DNA of 64,000 bases from Nitratireductor aquimarinus (GTDB lineage Bacteria > Pseudomonadota > Alphaproteobacteria > Rhizobiales > Rhizobiaceae). The translations under genes and the position numbers were made by a program. Shown in pieces: positions 44,346 to 53,408 of the stretch. Position 1 is the stretch's first letter; each line of letters starts with the position of its first letter. The notes under the pieces were generated by a model. It saw only the letters and a program-made list of their open reading frames with translations. It had not been told where the DNA came from and did no database searches. The stretch lies in contig NZ_CP177239.1 of the NCBI RefSeq assembly GCF_046773475.1, positions 3,658,001-3,722,000 of the forward strand. Reading direction: 5' to 3'.

Positions 44346-45974
44346 CTAGCGCTGCATGCGCACGCCCAGGAACACGCTGCTTGCGTCATACTCCCGGCTG
44401 GGAACGCTGCTGGTGCGTTTCTCGTAACGCGCCCGACCGGTGAGACCGAGTGTGCGGTTGAGCCACCAGGTCATGCCGGCTTCGCCGTTCATGGTCAGGT
44501 CGTGCCCGCCATTTTCATAGTCGCGCCAGGAAAGTCCGGCGGCGGCTTCGGCCGTCAGATTGGCGCGGATCTGGCGTTCCACCCGAAGAGTTCCCGAGTG
44601 AAGAATCGAGCCGCTGTCACCGGGATCGGTGGTGCCTTCAATCGTGGTCGAGGCGTCGAGGCGCACATCGGTGCCGCGCTGCGGCGACCAGTTGAGCGCG
44701 GCGGCAAGTGCAAGCCCTGAAACCGTGTTGAGGCGGTCGTCGTCGATGTCTTCTGCGACCCAGCCGATGGAGGCTTCGCCCGACAGTTTTTCTTCAATGT
44801 CGACCATGACGCCGGCGCGGGCTGCGAAGCGTGTGGCCGAACGCTCATAGCCGGCGCTGTCTCTCTCTTCATCGTAGAAGCGACGACCGATCTCGCCTTC
44901 GATGAAGGGGGCAAGGGCTGGCGAGATGGCATAGCCGGTGCGCAGGCGCAGCGTGGCCAGCGTCGAGTTGCGCTCTTTCTGCGAAAGCGTGCTGCCATCG
45001 ATGAGCGTGGCGTCGCCATAATGCTCGCGCGTCAGCGAGCCGGTGGCGCTCAGCCGCAGCTTGCCGAGATCCTTGGAGAGCCCGAGGCTGCCGTCGATGA
45101 TGTGCCGGATTGGCCGGTCTTCGACCCCGACGATGACGACGGGGGAGGAGGCGGATTCCGGGCTGACCGTGTAACCAAGGCTTGCAAGCGCCGTATAGTC
45201 GCCCGCCAGATCGAAACGCAGCGCGCCATCGATGCCGCCTTCGATGTCCGAGACCGCTTCGCCCGAAACGGATTTGCGGTAGATGCCGTAAGCGTCGATG
45301 GTGGCTGCGTGGCGCGACCAGTCGGACACGGCGTTGAGCCTGAGCGTGGTCTCCGAGATCGCCGCCTCGCCGCTGCCGGGGCTGGAATCGGCATTCGTGG
45401 TCCAGGTTACGCCCTGTTCGAGCGTTGGGGTGACGGTGAACGTGCCGACGCGCAGGCCGAGCGGTGCATAGGGATTTTCTTCCGAAGCCTGAAAATTGCT
45501 CTCGATGGCGCCGACGCGGGGGTTGAGGGCGTCCGTGCTGTCAGCCCGGTCGACGCCGTCGGTCTCGTCCAGATCGCCTTCGGGAATGCCATTGGTGACG
45601 ACACCGTCAAGCGGCGTCTGGCCGGCCTGCGCGGGAACGTTGCGCGCCTCGCGGGCGCGCTCGCGCGCGATGGCGGTCGATGGTGTGCGGCTGGAACGGC
45701 TGTTGCTGGTTTCGGCTGGCGCTTCCGCAGAAGCCGGATCGCCCGAGGGGCTCGGCGTTACGGGTTCATAGCGCGGGGCGGGCAGGCCCGTTTCCGCACC
45801 AGCGCCACTCTGTATGGAAGAGGTGATGTCTGTTTCGGAAACGAGCCCGCGCAGACCACTGACTTCCTGCGCCGTAGCGACGCCGTAGACACATGCTGAA
45901 AGACTGAGACCCAGCGCAGTGGATCTGCGCCATATGCGCGTATTCCAACCCACTCTGAAACCGGGAGAAGACAT
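44346..45974 (-). CDS. outer-membrane beta-barrel protein (BBP2-like)
   Basis: 542 residues. A signal peptide ends around VATAQ; residues 40-160 are a Ser/Glu/Pro/Asp-rich, probably disordered region; from about 165 onward amphipathic strands alternate (GLRVGTFTVTPTLEQGVTW, ATLRLRTGYAISPALAPFIE, AALNWSPQRGTDVRLDAS, and the last strand SSVFLGVRMQR). This pattern fits a large porin-like barrel of the beta-barrel porin-2 type often linked to polysaccharide genes in rhizobia. Its neighbours galU and kdsD support an envelope role. Substrate unknown. Confidence 0.78.
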   Translation of the reverse strand: MSSPGFRVGWNTRIWRRSTALGLSLSACVYGVATAQEVSGLRGLVSETDITSSIQSGAGAETGLPAPRYEPVTPSPSGDPASAEAPAETSNSRSSRTPSTAIARERAREARNVPAQAGQTPLDGVVTNGIPEGDLDETDGVDRADSTDALNPRVGAIESNFQASEENPYAPLGLRVGTFTVTPTLEQGVTWTTNADSSPGSGEAAISETTLRLNAVSDWSRHAATIDAYGIYRKSVSGEAVSDIEGGIDGALRFDLAGDYTALASLGYTVSPESASSPVVIVGVEDRPIRHIIDGSLGLSKDLGKLRLSATGSLTREHYGDATLIDGSTLSQKERNSTLATLRLRTGYAISPALAPFIEGEIGRRFYDEERDSAGYERSATRFAARAGVMVDIEEKLSGEASIGWVAEDIDDDRLNTVSGLALAAALNWSPQRGTDVRLDASTTIEGTTDPGDSGSILHSGTLRVERQIRANLTAEAAAGLSWRDYENGGHDLTMNGEAGMTWWLNRTLGLTGRARYEKRTSSVPSREYDASSVFLGVRMQR

Positions 45975-46129
45975 TCAGATCCAGACTATAAAGACGCGCC
46001 ACAATTGTACTTACCCAGCAGTAAATCATCGTGGTTAACAAAACCTTGTGTGCGGACGTCTACGACTGGGGCGGGCACAATGGACAAACTGAATGGACAG
46101 CGCGGCATCAAGGCGGTAATGGCAATGCC

Positions 46130-47125
46130 ATGCTGAAAAACTCTTCCATGAACCTGGACCAGCAAAGCGTTATCGCTTCTGCTGTTCGCACGCTTGAAAC
46201 CGAACGCGCCGGACTTAAAGAACTGGCCGAAGCCCTCGACAACGGGCTTGCCGAACCCTTTGCCGAAGCGGTGCGCACCGTTGCCGGGATCAGGGGCCGC
46301 CTGATCGTTACCGGCGTGGGCAAGAGCGGGCATATCGGTTCCAAGATTGCCGCAACCATGGCTTCCACGGGAACGCCGGCATTCTTCGTGCATCCCGCCG
46401 AAGCCAATCATGGCGATCTCGGCATGATCGGCAGCGACGATGTCATCCTTGCCATGTCGTGGTCCGGCGAGACGACCGAGCTGCATGGCATCATCGCCTA
46501 TGCGCGTCGCTTCGCCATTCCGATCATCGCAATCACCGCCGGCAAGGCTTCGGCGCTGGCGAAGGAAGCAACGGTGGTGCTCGGTCTGCCCCGGGCTCCC
46601 GAAGCCTGCCCGCATGGGCTCGCTCCCACCACCTCGACCGTGCTGCAGCTGGTGATCGGCGATGCGCTGGCCGTGGCGCTTCTGGAGGCGCGCGGCTTTA
46701 CGGCTGACCATTTCCGCACCTTCCATCCCGGCGGGCAGCTGGGCGCAAAGCTGACGCAGGTGCGCCAGATCATGCATTCGGGCGCGGAGCTTCCGCTGGC
46801 GAAAAGCGGTGCGCTGATGCGCGAGGCCATTCTGGAAATGACCCAGAAGGGCTTTGGCTGCGTCGGCATCACCGACGGCGATGGCGCACTGATCGGCATC
46901 ATCACCGACGGCGATCTGCGCCGCCACATCGACAGCGAGCTTCTGGCGATGACGGTGGATCAGGTGATGACCCGCGATCCGAAGACGATTGGGCCGGAAA
47001 CGCTGGCCGAAAGCGCGCTGCAGATCGTCAATTCCTCGTCGATCACCACGCTGATGGTGGTGGAGGGCGGCAAGCCCTGCGGCGTGGTGCATCTGCACGA
47101 CCTGCTGCGGATTGGCGCTGCCTGA
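46130..47125 (+). CDS. kdsD: arabinose-5-phosphate isomerase
   Basis: 331 residues. The SIS isomerase domain (RLIVTGVGKSGHIGSKIAAT, HPAEANHGDLGMI, AMSWSGETTELHGII) is followed by two CBS domains (ILEMTQKGFGCVGITDGDG; VDQVMTRDPKTIGPETLA). It converts ribulose-5-phosphate to arabinose-5-phosphate for Kdo synthesis in LPS; the alternative name is kpsF in capsule loci. The start at 46130 (MLKNSSMNLDQ) has a modest AAGGCGGT site; 46148 is an alternative. Divergent from the barrel gene. A terminator follows. Confidence 0.93.
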   Translation: MLKNSSMNLDQQSVIASAVRTLETERAGLKELAEALDNGLAEPFAEAVRTVAGIRGRLIVTGVGKSGHIGSKIAATMASTGTPAFFVHPAEANHGDLGMIGSDDVILAMSWSGETTELHGIIAYARRFAIPIIAITAGKASALAKEATVVLGLPRAPEACPHGLAPTTSTVLQLVIGDALAVALLEARGFTADHFRTFHPGGQLGAKLTQVRQIMHSGAELPLAKSGALMREAILEMTQKGFGCVGITDGDGALIGIITDGDLRRHIDSELLAMTVDQVMTRDPKTIGPETLAESALQIVNSSSITTLMVVEGGKPCGVVHLHDLLRIGAA

Positions 47126-47165
47126 ATCTGACAGGCTGTGATTCAGGACCATGTGAAATTGACAG

Positions 47166-47194
47166 GCGCCCCGTTTCAAACGGGGCGTTTTTTG
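47166..47194 (+). terminator. rho-independent terminator of kdsD
   Basis: cgccccgttt / aaacggggcg stem with a one-base loop, then six T; about 40 bases after the stop codon. Confidence 0.9.
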
Positions 47195-47389
47195 TTTGGC
47201 TGCAGGGTTTGCAGGATTGACCGGTTTGCTTGTTTCAGGGCTGTGTGCCGCCAGCGGGGATGATGCCAAGGGGTACAATTCTGCAATTGGGGGCGAACCC
47301 ATCGCGTGTCATATTGGCCGAATGAGACCGGCTTCGCTCAAGCGTCCACTGTTCGGCCCCAGTAGGCCTCACAATGTGAAGGAGTTCCG

Positions 47390-48019
47390 ATGCTTGCAGA
47401 ACACGTTCAGCATCTTCTGGTCGTCTTCGCCGCTTATCTCGTTGTGATTGCCAGCCCCGGCCCCAGCACCATGGCGATAATGGGCGTTGCCATGAAGCAG
47501 GGCCGCGAAAGCGCGGTCCTTCTGGCGCTCGGGGTGGTGACGGGAAGCATGTTCTGGGCCGTTTTGGCCGCGACCGGTGTTGCGACGGTGCTGACCGCCT
47601 ATGCTGAAGCGGTCTTTTTCATCAAGGTCGCCGGTGGTCTCTATCTTCTTTTTCTGGCCTGGAAGTCCGCCAGGTCGGCACTGACGGCCAAGGCCGGACA
47701 GTTGAAGCCAATGGCGCCGGCAAGGAAGGTGATGTTCTATCGCAGAGGGGTGCTTTTGCACCTGTCCAACCCCAAAGCCGTTCTTGGCTGGGTCGCGATC
47801 ATGGCGCTTGGGCTGAGGCCGGATGCACCGTCATACACTCTGCTCACGATCATCGTGGGATGCGCCATTCTGGGCCTGACGGTGAATGTTGGCTACGCGT
47901 TACTTTTCTCCACCGGCGTTCTGGGGCGGGCCTACCAGAAGTTCAGCAAGTGGATCGAAGGCGTGTTGGCTCTGGTCTTTGGCTATGCCGGTCTCAGGCT
48001 GCTCCTGTCCCGATCATGA
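47390..48019 (+). CDS. LysE/RhtB-family amino-acid exporter
   Basis: 209 residues with five to six hydrophobic helices. The family motif VIASPGPSTMAIMGVAMKQG is near residue 20, and LLHLSNPKAVLGWVAIMALG near residue 125. It exports amino acids or homoserine lactone-like compounds across the inner membrane. AAGGAG precedes the ATG. Upstream, 47195-47389 shows no gene. A hairpin terminator follows. Confidence 0.92.
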   Translation: MLAEHVQHLLVVFAAYLVVIASPGPSTMAIMGVAMKQGRESAVLLALGVVTGSMFWAVLAATGVATVLTAYAEAVFFIKVAGGLYLLFLAWKSARSALTAKAGQLKPMAPARKVMFYRRGVLLHLSNPKAVLGWVAIMALGLRPDAPSYTLLTIIVGCAILGLTVNVGYALLFSTGVLGRAYQKFSKWIEGVLALVFGYAGLRLLLSRS

Positions 48020-48078
48020 TGGCCGGAGCGCTGCCTGTTGTGAAACAGGCGGTGGCAGAGGCGTTCTTGATGGCAGAT

Positions 48079-48117
48079 AAAAAGAAGCCCCGGACGCCAT
48101 CGGCTCCGGGGCTTTTT
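48079..48117. terminator. bidirectional terminator between lysE-type and nfeD-type genes
   Basis: aagccccgga / tccggggctt stem with a ten-base loop; five T follow on the plus strand and an A-rich flank gives T's on the minus strand. It lies directly before the stop of the convergent NfeD gene. Confidence 0.85.
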
Positions 48118-48122
48118 GTGAT

Positions 48123-48584
48123 TCAGACTGCCTCGACGCGCAATGTGGAGCCGTCCACCGCTGCGATCTTCACGCGCGTGCCGGCCGGGAGGTCCGGGCC
48201 GGCGACACGCCATACCGTGTCATCGAGCCGGACGCGGCCAAAGCCGTTTTCGATGGCCTGTTCGAGCGTTGCCGTGCGGCCGACAAGCTGCTCGGTGCGG
48301 CGGTTGAGGAGCGGCTGATCCGTCTCCTCGTTTCTGCGCGAATCCATGAAACGCTTGCCGCCATAGGCCGAGAGCAGGGACAGCGCCAGGAAGACGAGAA
48401 CCTGCACGTGCCAGGTCCACATCGCCGCATCCCATAACTGGAGCGACAGCGTTCCGGTCAGGATTGCGGCGATGCCGATCCACAGAAGGAAAACGCCGGG
48501 CGCCAGGATTTCCGCCGCCAGCAGCACAAAGCCAAGCAGCATCCAGTTCCAGGGGCCGAGTTCAACGACGACATGCTCGATCAT
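48123..48584 (-). CDS. NfeD-family membrane protein
   Basis: 153 residues. Two or three N-terminal helices (NWMLLGFVLLAAEILAPGVF; FLLWIGIAAILTG) precede a small OB-fold (LVGRTATLEQAIENGFGRV; WRVAGPDLPAGTRVKIAAV). NfeD proteins pair with SPFH scaffold proteins in the inner membrane to organise microdomains and protease access. The ATG at 48584 lies four bases after the SPFH stop, so the two form an operon. This is the short NfeD type without the protease domain. Confidence 0.9.
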   Translation of the reverse strand: MIEHVVVELGPWNWMLLGFVLLAAEILAPGVFLLWIGIAAILTGTLSLQLWDAAMWTWHVQVLVFLALSLLSAYGGKRFMDSRRNEETDQPLLNRRTEQLVGRTATLEQAIENGFGRVRLDDTVWRVAGPDLPAGTRVKIAAVDGSTLRVEAV

Positions 48585-48588
48585 GAGG

Positions 48589-49548
48589 CTATTCCTGTGC
48601 GGGACCCGTACGCGGCGGGCGGGCTGAGGAGGCCCGGTTCTTCGGGGCGGGGGCCGTGTTGCCATCGCTGAAGACTTCGCGGGCGATGGCGCCGATGCCG
48701 CCGAGAGAGCCGATCAGCGAGGAGGCTTCGAGCGGCATCAGAACCACCTTGTTGTTGTTGGACGAACCGATGGTCGCCAGCGCGTCGGTGTATTTCTGGG
48801 CCACGAAGTAGTTCACCGCATGCACGTCGCCGGCGGCGATGGCGTCGGACACGACCTGCGTTGCCCGGGCTTCTGCCTCGGCGGCGCGCTCGCGGGCCTC
48901 GGCATCGCGGAAGGCGGCTTCCTTGCGGCCTTCGGCTTCGAGAATTTCAGCCTGCTTCAGACCTTCTGCCTCGAGGATCTGCGCGCGCTTGTTGCGCTCG
49001 GCCATCATCTGGCGGGCCATCGACTCCACCAGATTTGCCGGCGGGTTGATGTCCTTGATCTCGACGCGGGTCATCTTGATGCCCCACGGGCTTGCGGCGT
49101 CATCGACAATGCGCAGAAGTTTTTCGTTGATCGCGTCGCGGTTGGACAGGAGCTCATCCAGATCCATCGAGCCCATGACGGAGCGTATGTTCGTCATGGT
49201 CAGGTTGAGGATGGCGTTTTCCAGTCCGGACACCTGATAGGCGGCCTCGGCGGCGGTGAGCACCTGATAGAAGGCGACGCCATCGACGGCGACGATGGCG
49301 TTGTCGCGGGTGATGACTTCCTGGGTGGGGACGTCAAGCACCTGCTCCATCATGTTCATCTTCGCGCCAACGCGGTCGATGAACGGGACAATGATGTTGA
49401 GGCCGGGGGTGAGGGTTTTCGTGTAGCGCCCGAACCGCTCCACCGTGAAGTTGAAGCCCTGCGGCACCGTCTTGATGCCTGCAAAAAGCAGCAGGACAAC
49501 GAGGACCACCAGGACGGGGATGAGTATGTCAAAACCGGAGAAGGGCAT
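48589..49548 (-). CDS. SPFH/band 7 (stomatin, QmcA-like) membrane protein
   Basis: 319 residues. One N-terminal membrane anchor (LIPVLVVLVVLLLFAG) is followed by the SPFH core: VPQGFNFTVERFGRYTKTL, LNIIVPFIDRVGAKMNMMEQ, VDGVAFYQVLTAAEAAYQV. A long coiled coil rich in Ala/Glu (AERNKRAQILEAEGLKQAE) then leads to a C-terminal AIGSSNNNKVVLMP-type segment. It forms membrane rings with the adjacent NfeD, involved in quality control of membrane proteins. The tail is Pro/Arg rich. Confidence 0.94.
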   Translation of the reverse strand: MPFSGFDILIPVLVVLVVLLLFAGIKTVPQGFNFTVERFGRYTKTLTPGLNIIVPFIDRVGAKMNMMEQVLDVPTQEVITRDNAIVAVDGVAFYQVLTAAEAAYQVSGLENAILNLTMTNIRSVMGSMDLDELLSNRDAINEKLLRIVDDAASPWGIKMTRVEIKDINPPANLVESMARQMMAERNKRAQILEAEGLKQAEILEAEGRKEAAFRDAEARERAAEAEARATQVVSDAIAAGDVHAVNYFVAQKYTDALATIGSSNNNKVVLMPLEASSLIGSLGGIGAIAREVFSDGNTAPAPKNRASSARPPRTGPAQE

Positions 49549-49749
49549 TATCGGCTCCTGAAACCGCCCCGGAGGGGCTTGTATTGAATCGCGTGGCGCA
49601 CTGTAAGGTTGTAACCCGCTTTGTGAAGACCTTAACCGCAGGCAAAACCATAACCCAACGGCTCAAATTGTCGGGCATGCATGCTCTGCGGGCGGAATAC
49701 GCCGCGCATATGTTGCGCCAAATGTGACGCGTGGATGGCGAGGCCGGGT

Positions 49750-50814
49750 TTATACCCAGCCTGCCAGCTCGCGCCGCACCAGCGTTTCAATGACAGCCAT
49801 GCCTTCTTCGGTGTCGTTGAGGCAGGGGATGTGCGTGAAGTTCGTGCCGCCGGCCTCGTGGAAGATTTCTCCGGCCTCGCCGGCGATTTCTTCCAGCGTC
49901 TCCAGACAGTCGGACACGAAGCCGGGATTGAAGACGGCGATGGATTTGACGCCTTCCTTCGCGAGCTTCTCGACCGTCTTGTCGGTGTAGGGCTGGAGCC
50001 ATTCTTCGGGGCCGAAGCGGGACTGAAAGCAGGTCATCAGCTTCTTCTCGTCCCAGCCGAGGCGCTCGCGCAGAAGGCGCGAGGTTTTCTGGCAATGGCA
50101 GTGATAGGGATCGCCGCGCTGGAAATAGCTCTGCGGGATGCCGTGATAGGAGGCGATGACGACTTCCGGCTCGAAGTCGAGGCTCGCCAGATGCGTTTCG
50201 ATGGAGCGGGCCAGCGCTTCGATATAGACCGGCTCGTCCTGATAGGAGGGCACGGTGCGGATGGCCGGCTGAAAGCGCATCTTCATGAGCGCTTCGAAGA
50301 ACTTGTCGTTCACCGTCGCCGTGGTGGTGGCGGAGTATTGCGGATAGAGCGGGAACATGACGATGCGGTCGCAGCCGCGTTCCATCATGCTCTTCGTGAC
50401 CGTCTCGATTGAGGGCTGGCCGTAGCGCATGGCCCAGTCGACGACGACATGCTCATGCTCCGACAGGGCCCCGGCGAGCTTTTCGCCCTGGGCGCGGGTG
50501 AAGGTGCGCAGGGGCGATTCGTTACGCTCGTGGTTCCAGATTTCCGCGTAGGCCGCACCGGACTTCTTGGGCCGCGTGTTGAGCACGATGCCGTGAAGGA
50601 TCGGATACCAGATGGCTCTTGGCCATTCGATGACGCGGCGATCCGACAGGAATTCCTTCAGATAGCGCCGCATGGGGGCGTAATCCGTGCCGTCAGGCGT
50701 GCCGAGATTGACGAGCAGAACGCCAACCTTGCCGATGCGCACCGGCGGGTGGTCTGCTGGCAGGGGGCCGACCGCCTTTGCGGCGGAACGGTCGATAGTG
50801 GTGGGGAGATTCAT
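49750..50814 (-). CDS. hemH: ferrochelatase
   Basis: 354 residues. It inserts Fe2+ into protoporphyrin IX, the last haem step. Recognised segments are GVLLVNLGTPDGTDY, WAMRYGQPSIETV, VIASYHGIPQSYFQRGDPYH with the catalytic His, and FNPGFVSDCLETLEEIAGEAG. The HCHCQKTSRLL cysteines follow the active site. GGAG precedes the ATG at 50814. It is preceded by a 201-base gap (49549-49749) without a gene and followed upstream by a terminator shared with the nucleotidase gene. Confidence 0.96.
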   Translation of the reverse strand: MNLPTTIDRSAAKAVGPLPADHPPVRIGKVGVLLVNLGTPDGTDYAPMRRYLKEFLSDRRVIEWPRAIWYPILHGIVLNTRPKKSGAAYAEIWNHERNESPLRTFTRAQGEKLAGALSEHEHVVVDWAMRYGQPSIETVTKSMMERGCDRIVMFPLYPQYSATTTATVNDKFFEALMKMRFQPAIRTVPSYQDEPVYIEALARSIETHLASLDFEPEVVIASYHGIPQSYFQRGDPYHCHCQKTSRLLRERLGWDEKKLMTCFQSRFGPEEWLQPYTDKTVEKLAKEGVKSIAVFNPGFVSDCLETLEEIAGEAGEIFHEAGGTNFTHIPCLNDTEEGMAVIETLVRRELAGWV

Positions 50815-50895
50815 GCTTTGGCTCCGATCATGCAGGGGAAGCTAGCGAAGCCGGGCGGGTTTTCAATGCAGCGCGTGGCCGCAGGGGCGAAAAAA

Positions 50896-50928
50896 TGAAA
50901 AAGCCCCGCCAATTGGCGGGGCTTTCAG
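50896..50928 (-). terminator. terminator after the 5'-nucleotidase gene
   Basis: aagccccgccaattggcggggctt is a self-complementary stem with T-rich flanks on the minus strand, ending 14 bases beyond the stop codon. Confidence 0.85.
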
Positions 50929-50941
50929 GGGGTTCATGCGG

Positions 50942-53203
50942 TTAGTTGGCCGCAGGCAGGGTGATGACCATGCCCACTTTGAGCCGGCCGGGATCCATCT
51001 GCGGGTTTGCATCGGCAATGTCGCGCCATTTGGTGGCGTCGCCATACTGCGCGCGGGCGATCTCCCACAGCGTGTCGCCGCGGGCGATGGTGTAGGTGTT
51101 CTTGTCACCATCCATCATCTTTTCCGCGTCTTCCGCAGTCTTGCTGGCCATCTCCCCGGTGGCTTCGGCTGCGTTTTCGGCAACCTCTTCGACCTTGACG
51201 GCTGCGCCTTCGGTTGCAGAGGCCGCATCATCGGCGGTCTTCTCCATGGCTTCGCCGGCGTCGTCCGCCATCTTCTTCGCGCTTTCGGTTGCGCTCTCGG
51301 CGGCTTCTGCGGCCTTGTCGGCTGCCGTTTTGGCCATGGAGGCTGCATCATCGGCCGCTTTTTCGACGGCGTTGCCTGCGTCTTCCGTGGCCTTTTCTGT
51401 GCCCTCGGTCATCTTCTTCATGGCAGCGTCGGCTTCACCGGCGGCCTTCTCCGCCATCTCCTTTGCGCCTGCGACAGCGCCTTCGACGGCTTCCTTTGCC
51501 TTCTCGGCAACGCCCTCAGCCATGGTCTTGGCGTCGTCGGCGGCCTTTTCCATCGTCTCGCCGGCCTTGTCCATCGTCGATGCGGCGACCTTGGTGATGC
51601 GGCCATCCAGAGACGGTTTGTAGGGGCTGTTGGCGGCCAGATAATCGGCGAGAACCTGCTCGAGGCCCGGACCGTAGTCATAGGCGTTCTGGGCGTTCAA
51701 GGCGAAGAGCTTGTAGCCGTCACCGCCATTGCGCGTGAAGTTGTTGGAGGCGACCGTGTAGGTGGCGTCCGGGTCGATTGCGGTCCAGCCGTCGCCATCC
51801 TTCACTTCGACGGACTGGATGCGGCCTTCGCCGGGGGCGACGGACGGGTCGAAGCTGAAGCGCAGGCCGGAGACCTGCGGGAAACGCCCGGCGCCGTCCT
51901 CGATCTGGCTCACGCCGCTTTCAAGCGAGGCAACGACATCTTCGCCCTTGATCTGGAAGGTGGCGAGCGTGTTCTGGAACGGCAGCACGCCCAGCACCTC
52001 GCCCATGGTGACTTCGCCGCCATCGATGGAGGCGCGCAGCCCGCCGCCATTGGTGATGGCGAACTGGACACCCTGATCGGCGGTGCGCGCGACCATGGCG
52101 TCGGTCACGAGATTGCCCATCTCGCACTCACCGGCGCGGCAGGTCTCGCGGCTGCCATCCACCGGGGCTGCCGTTTCGGCGACGATCTTGTTCTTCAGCT
52201 CCTCAATGGGACCGCCCAGCTCCAGCACGCGGGCGACGACCGCCTCGTCCTTGTCGACGGAAGCATCGATCAGCTTGACGTCGCCGGTGGCGGCGGTGAC
52301 CACGCCGTCATCGTTGAAGGTGAGCTTGAGTTCGCCGAGATATTTGGAATAGGAGCCGGCCTGCACGACGGGCACCTGATGGCCGTCGGGATTGTCGACC
52401 ATGGTCGGGTAGGGGCCTTCGGCGCCCTCGATGGCGTTGGAGAGCAGCGTGTTGGAATGGCCACCGACAACCACGTCGACGCCGGGGATCTTCGCGATGG
52501 CTTCGAGGTCGCGCGGGTAGCCCACATGGGTGAGTGCGATGACCTTGTTTGCGCCCTCGGCGGTGGCGGCTTCAACGGCAGCGGTGATGCCGGCCACATC
52601 CTCGATGATGGAGACGTTCTCGCCGGGCGAGGAAAGCTCGGCCGTGTCATTGGCGACCGCGCCGACGATGGCGATTGTCTCGCCGCCCACATCGAGCAGG
52701 AGATATTCTTTCACCCGGTCGCCCAGTGCGGAAGCTTCCCTGGCCTTGACGTTGGAGCCGAGCACGGGGAACTCGACCTTGTCAAGGAAGGTCGCCAGAC
52801 CGTCTTCGCCGTCGTCGAACTCATGGTTGCCGACGACCATGGCGTCGGTCTTCATGAGGTTCAGGAACTCGGCTTCGGCCGCGCCCTTGTAGGTGGTGTA
52901 GAAGAGCGATCCCTGGAAATTGTCGCCGGCGTTGAGCAGCAGGACGTTTTCACCGTCCAGCGCCTGACGCGCTTCGGCCACGGCGGTGACGAGGCGGGCA
53001 GCGCCGCCGAAGCACTTGCCCTCGGCATCGTCTTCAGCCGAGCAGGTGGAATCGTATTTGTTGATTGGCTCGATGCGGCTGTGCCAGTCGTTCATATGGA
53101 GAATGTTGAGCGTGTAATCGGCAAACGCCGCGCCTGCGCTCAGGGCCAGTGCCGATGCGGTCAGCGAGGCAATGGCAAGACGCTTGGATATGGTAGTTCG
53201 CAT
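50942..53203 (-). CDS. 5'-nucleotidase/UshA-type phosphatase fused to a LEA-like linker and LysM domain
   Basis: 753 residues. A signal peptide (start MRTTISKRLAIASLTASALA) is followed by the metallophosphatase domain (LNILHMNDWHSRIEP, LLNAGDNFQGSLFYT, VVGNHEFDDGEDGL, VIALTHVGYPRDLEAI, VVGGHSNTLL) and the nucleotidase C-terminal domain (FAITNGGGLRASIDGGEV; SNNFTRNGGDGYKLF). Residues about 540-703 are an Ala/Glu/Lys repeat region (EKAADDAKTMAEGVAEKAKE style) resembling LEA/apolipoprotein coiled repeats. The last 50 residues are a LysM domain (YTIARGDTLWEIARAQYGDA). It likely hydrolyses nucleotides in the periplasm while anchored to peptidoglycan. Confidence 0.93.
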   Translation of the reverse strand: MRTTISKRLAIASLTASALALSAGAAFADYTLNILHMNDWHSRIEPINKYDSTCSAEDDAEGKCFGGAARLVTAVAEARQALDGENVLLLNAGDNFQGSLFYTTYKGAAEAEFLNLMKTDAMVVGNHEFDDGEDGLATFLDKVEFPVLGSNVKAREASALGDRVKEYLLLDVGGETIAIVGAVANDTAELSSPGENVSIIEDVAGITAAVEAATAEGANKVIALTHVGYPRDLEAIAKIPGVDVVVGGHSNTLLSNAIEGAEGPYPTMVDNPDGHQVPVVQAGSYSKYLGELKLTFNDDGVVTAATGDVKLIDASVDKDEAVVARVLELGGPIEELKNKIVAETAAPVDGSRETCRAGECEMGNLVTDAMVARTADQGVQFAITNGGGLRASIDGGEVTMGEVLGVLPFQNTLATFQIKGEDVVASLESGVSQIEDGAGRFPQVSGLRFSFDPSVAPGEGRIQSVEVKDGDGWTAIDPDATYTVASNNFTRNGGDGYKLFALNAQNAYDYGPGLEQVLADYLAANSPYKPSLDGRITKVAASTMDKAGETMEKAADDAKTMAEGVAEKAKEAVEGAVAGAKEMAEKAAGEADAAMKKMTEGTEKATEDAGNAVEKAADDAASMAKTAADKAAEAAESATESAKKMADDAGEAMEKTADDAASATEGAAVKVEEVAENAAEATGEMASKTAEDAEKMMDGDKNTYTIARGDTLWEIARAQYGDATKWRDIADANPQMDPGRLKVGMVITLPAAN

Positions 53204-53408
53204 AGTGACTTCTCCCGAATGGCAATTCGCGGTCTCTAGCGCCGCATTGTGACGTCCCGTTGAAGACGGACCCGGCGGCATGTTTCCACCGGCTTGAAGG
53301 TGATGCAAGTGAAACTTGGGTGGCAAACCGTAAGTTCGCGGGCTCGTGCTTATGGTGCTATTCTGGGGTTTGATGGCGAGCCCGGTGGGCTCGAAGGAGG
53401 TGTATGCC

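Noticed and set aside
50936..53239. 767-codon open frame opposite the 5'-nucleotidase gene
   Set aside because: Antisense shadow; the opposite strand encodes clear nucleotidase and LysM domains.
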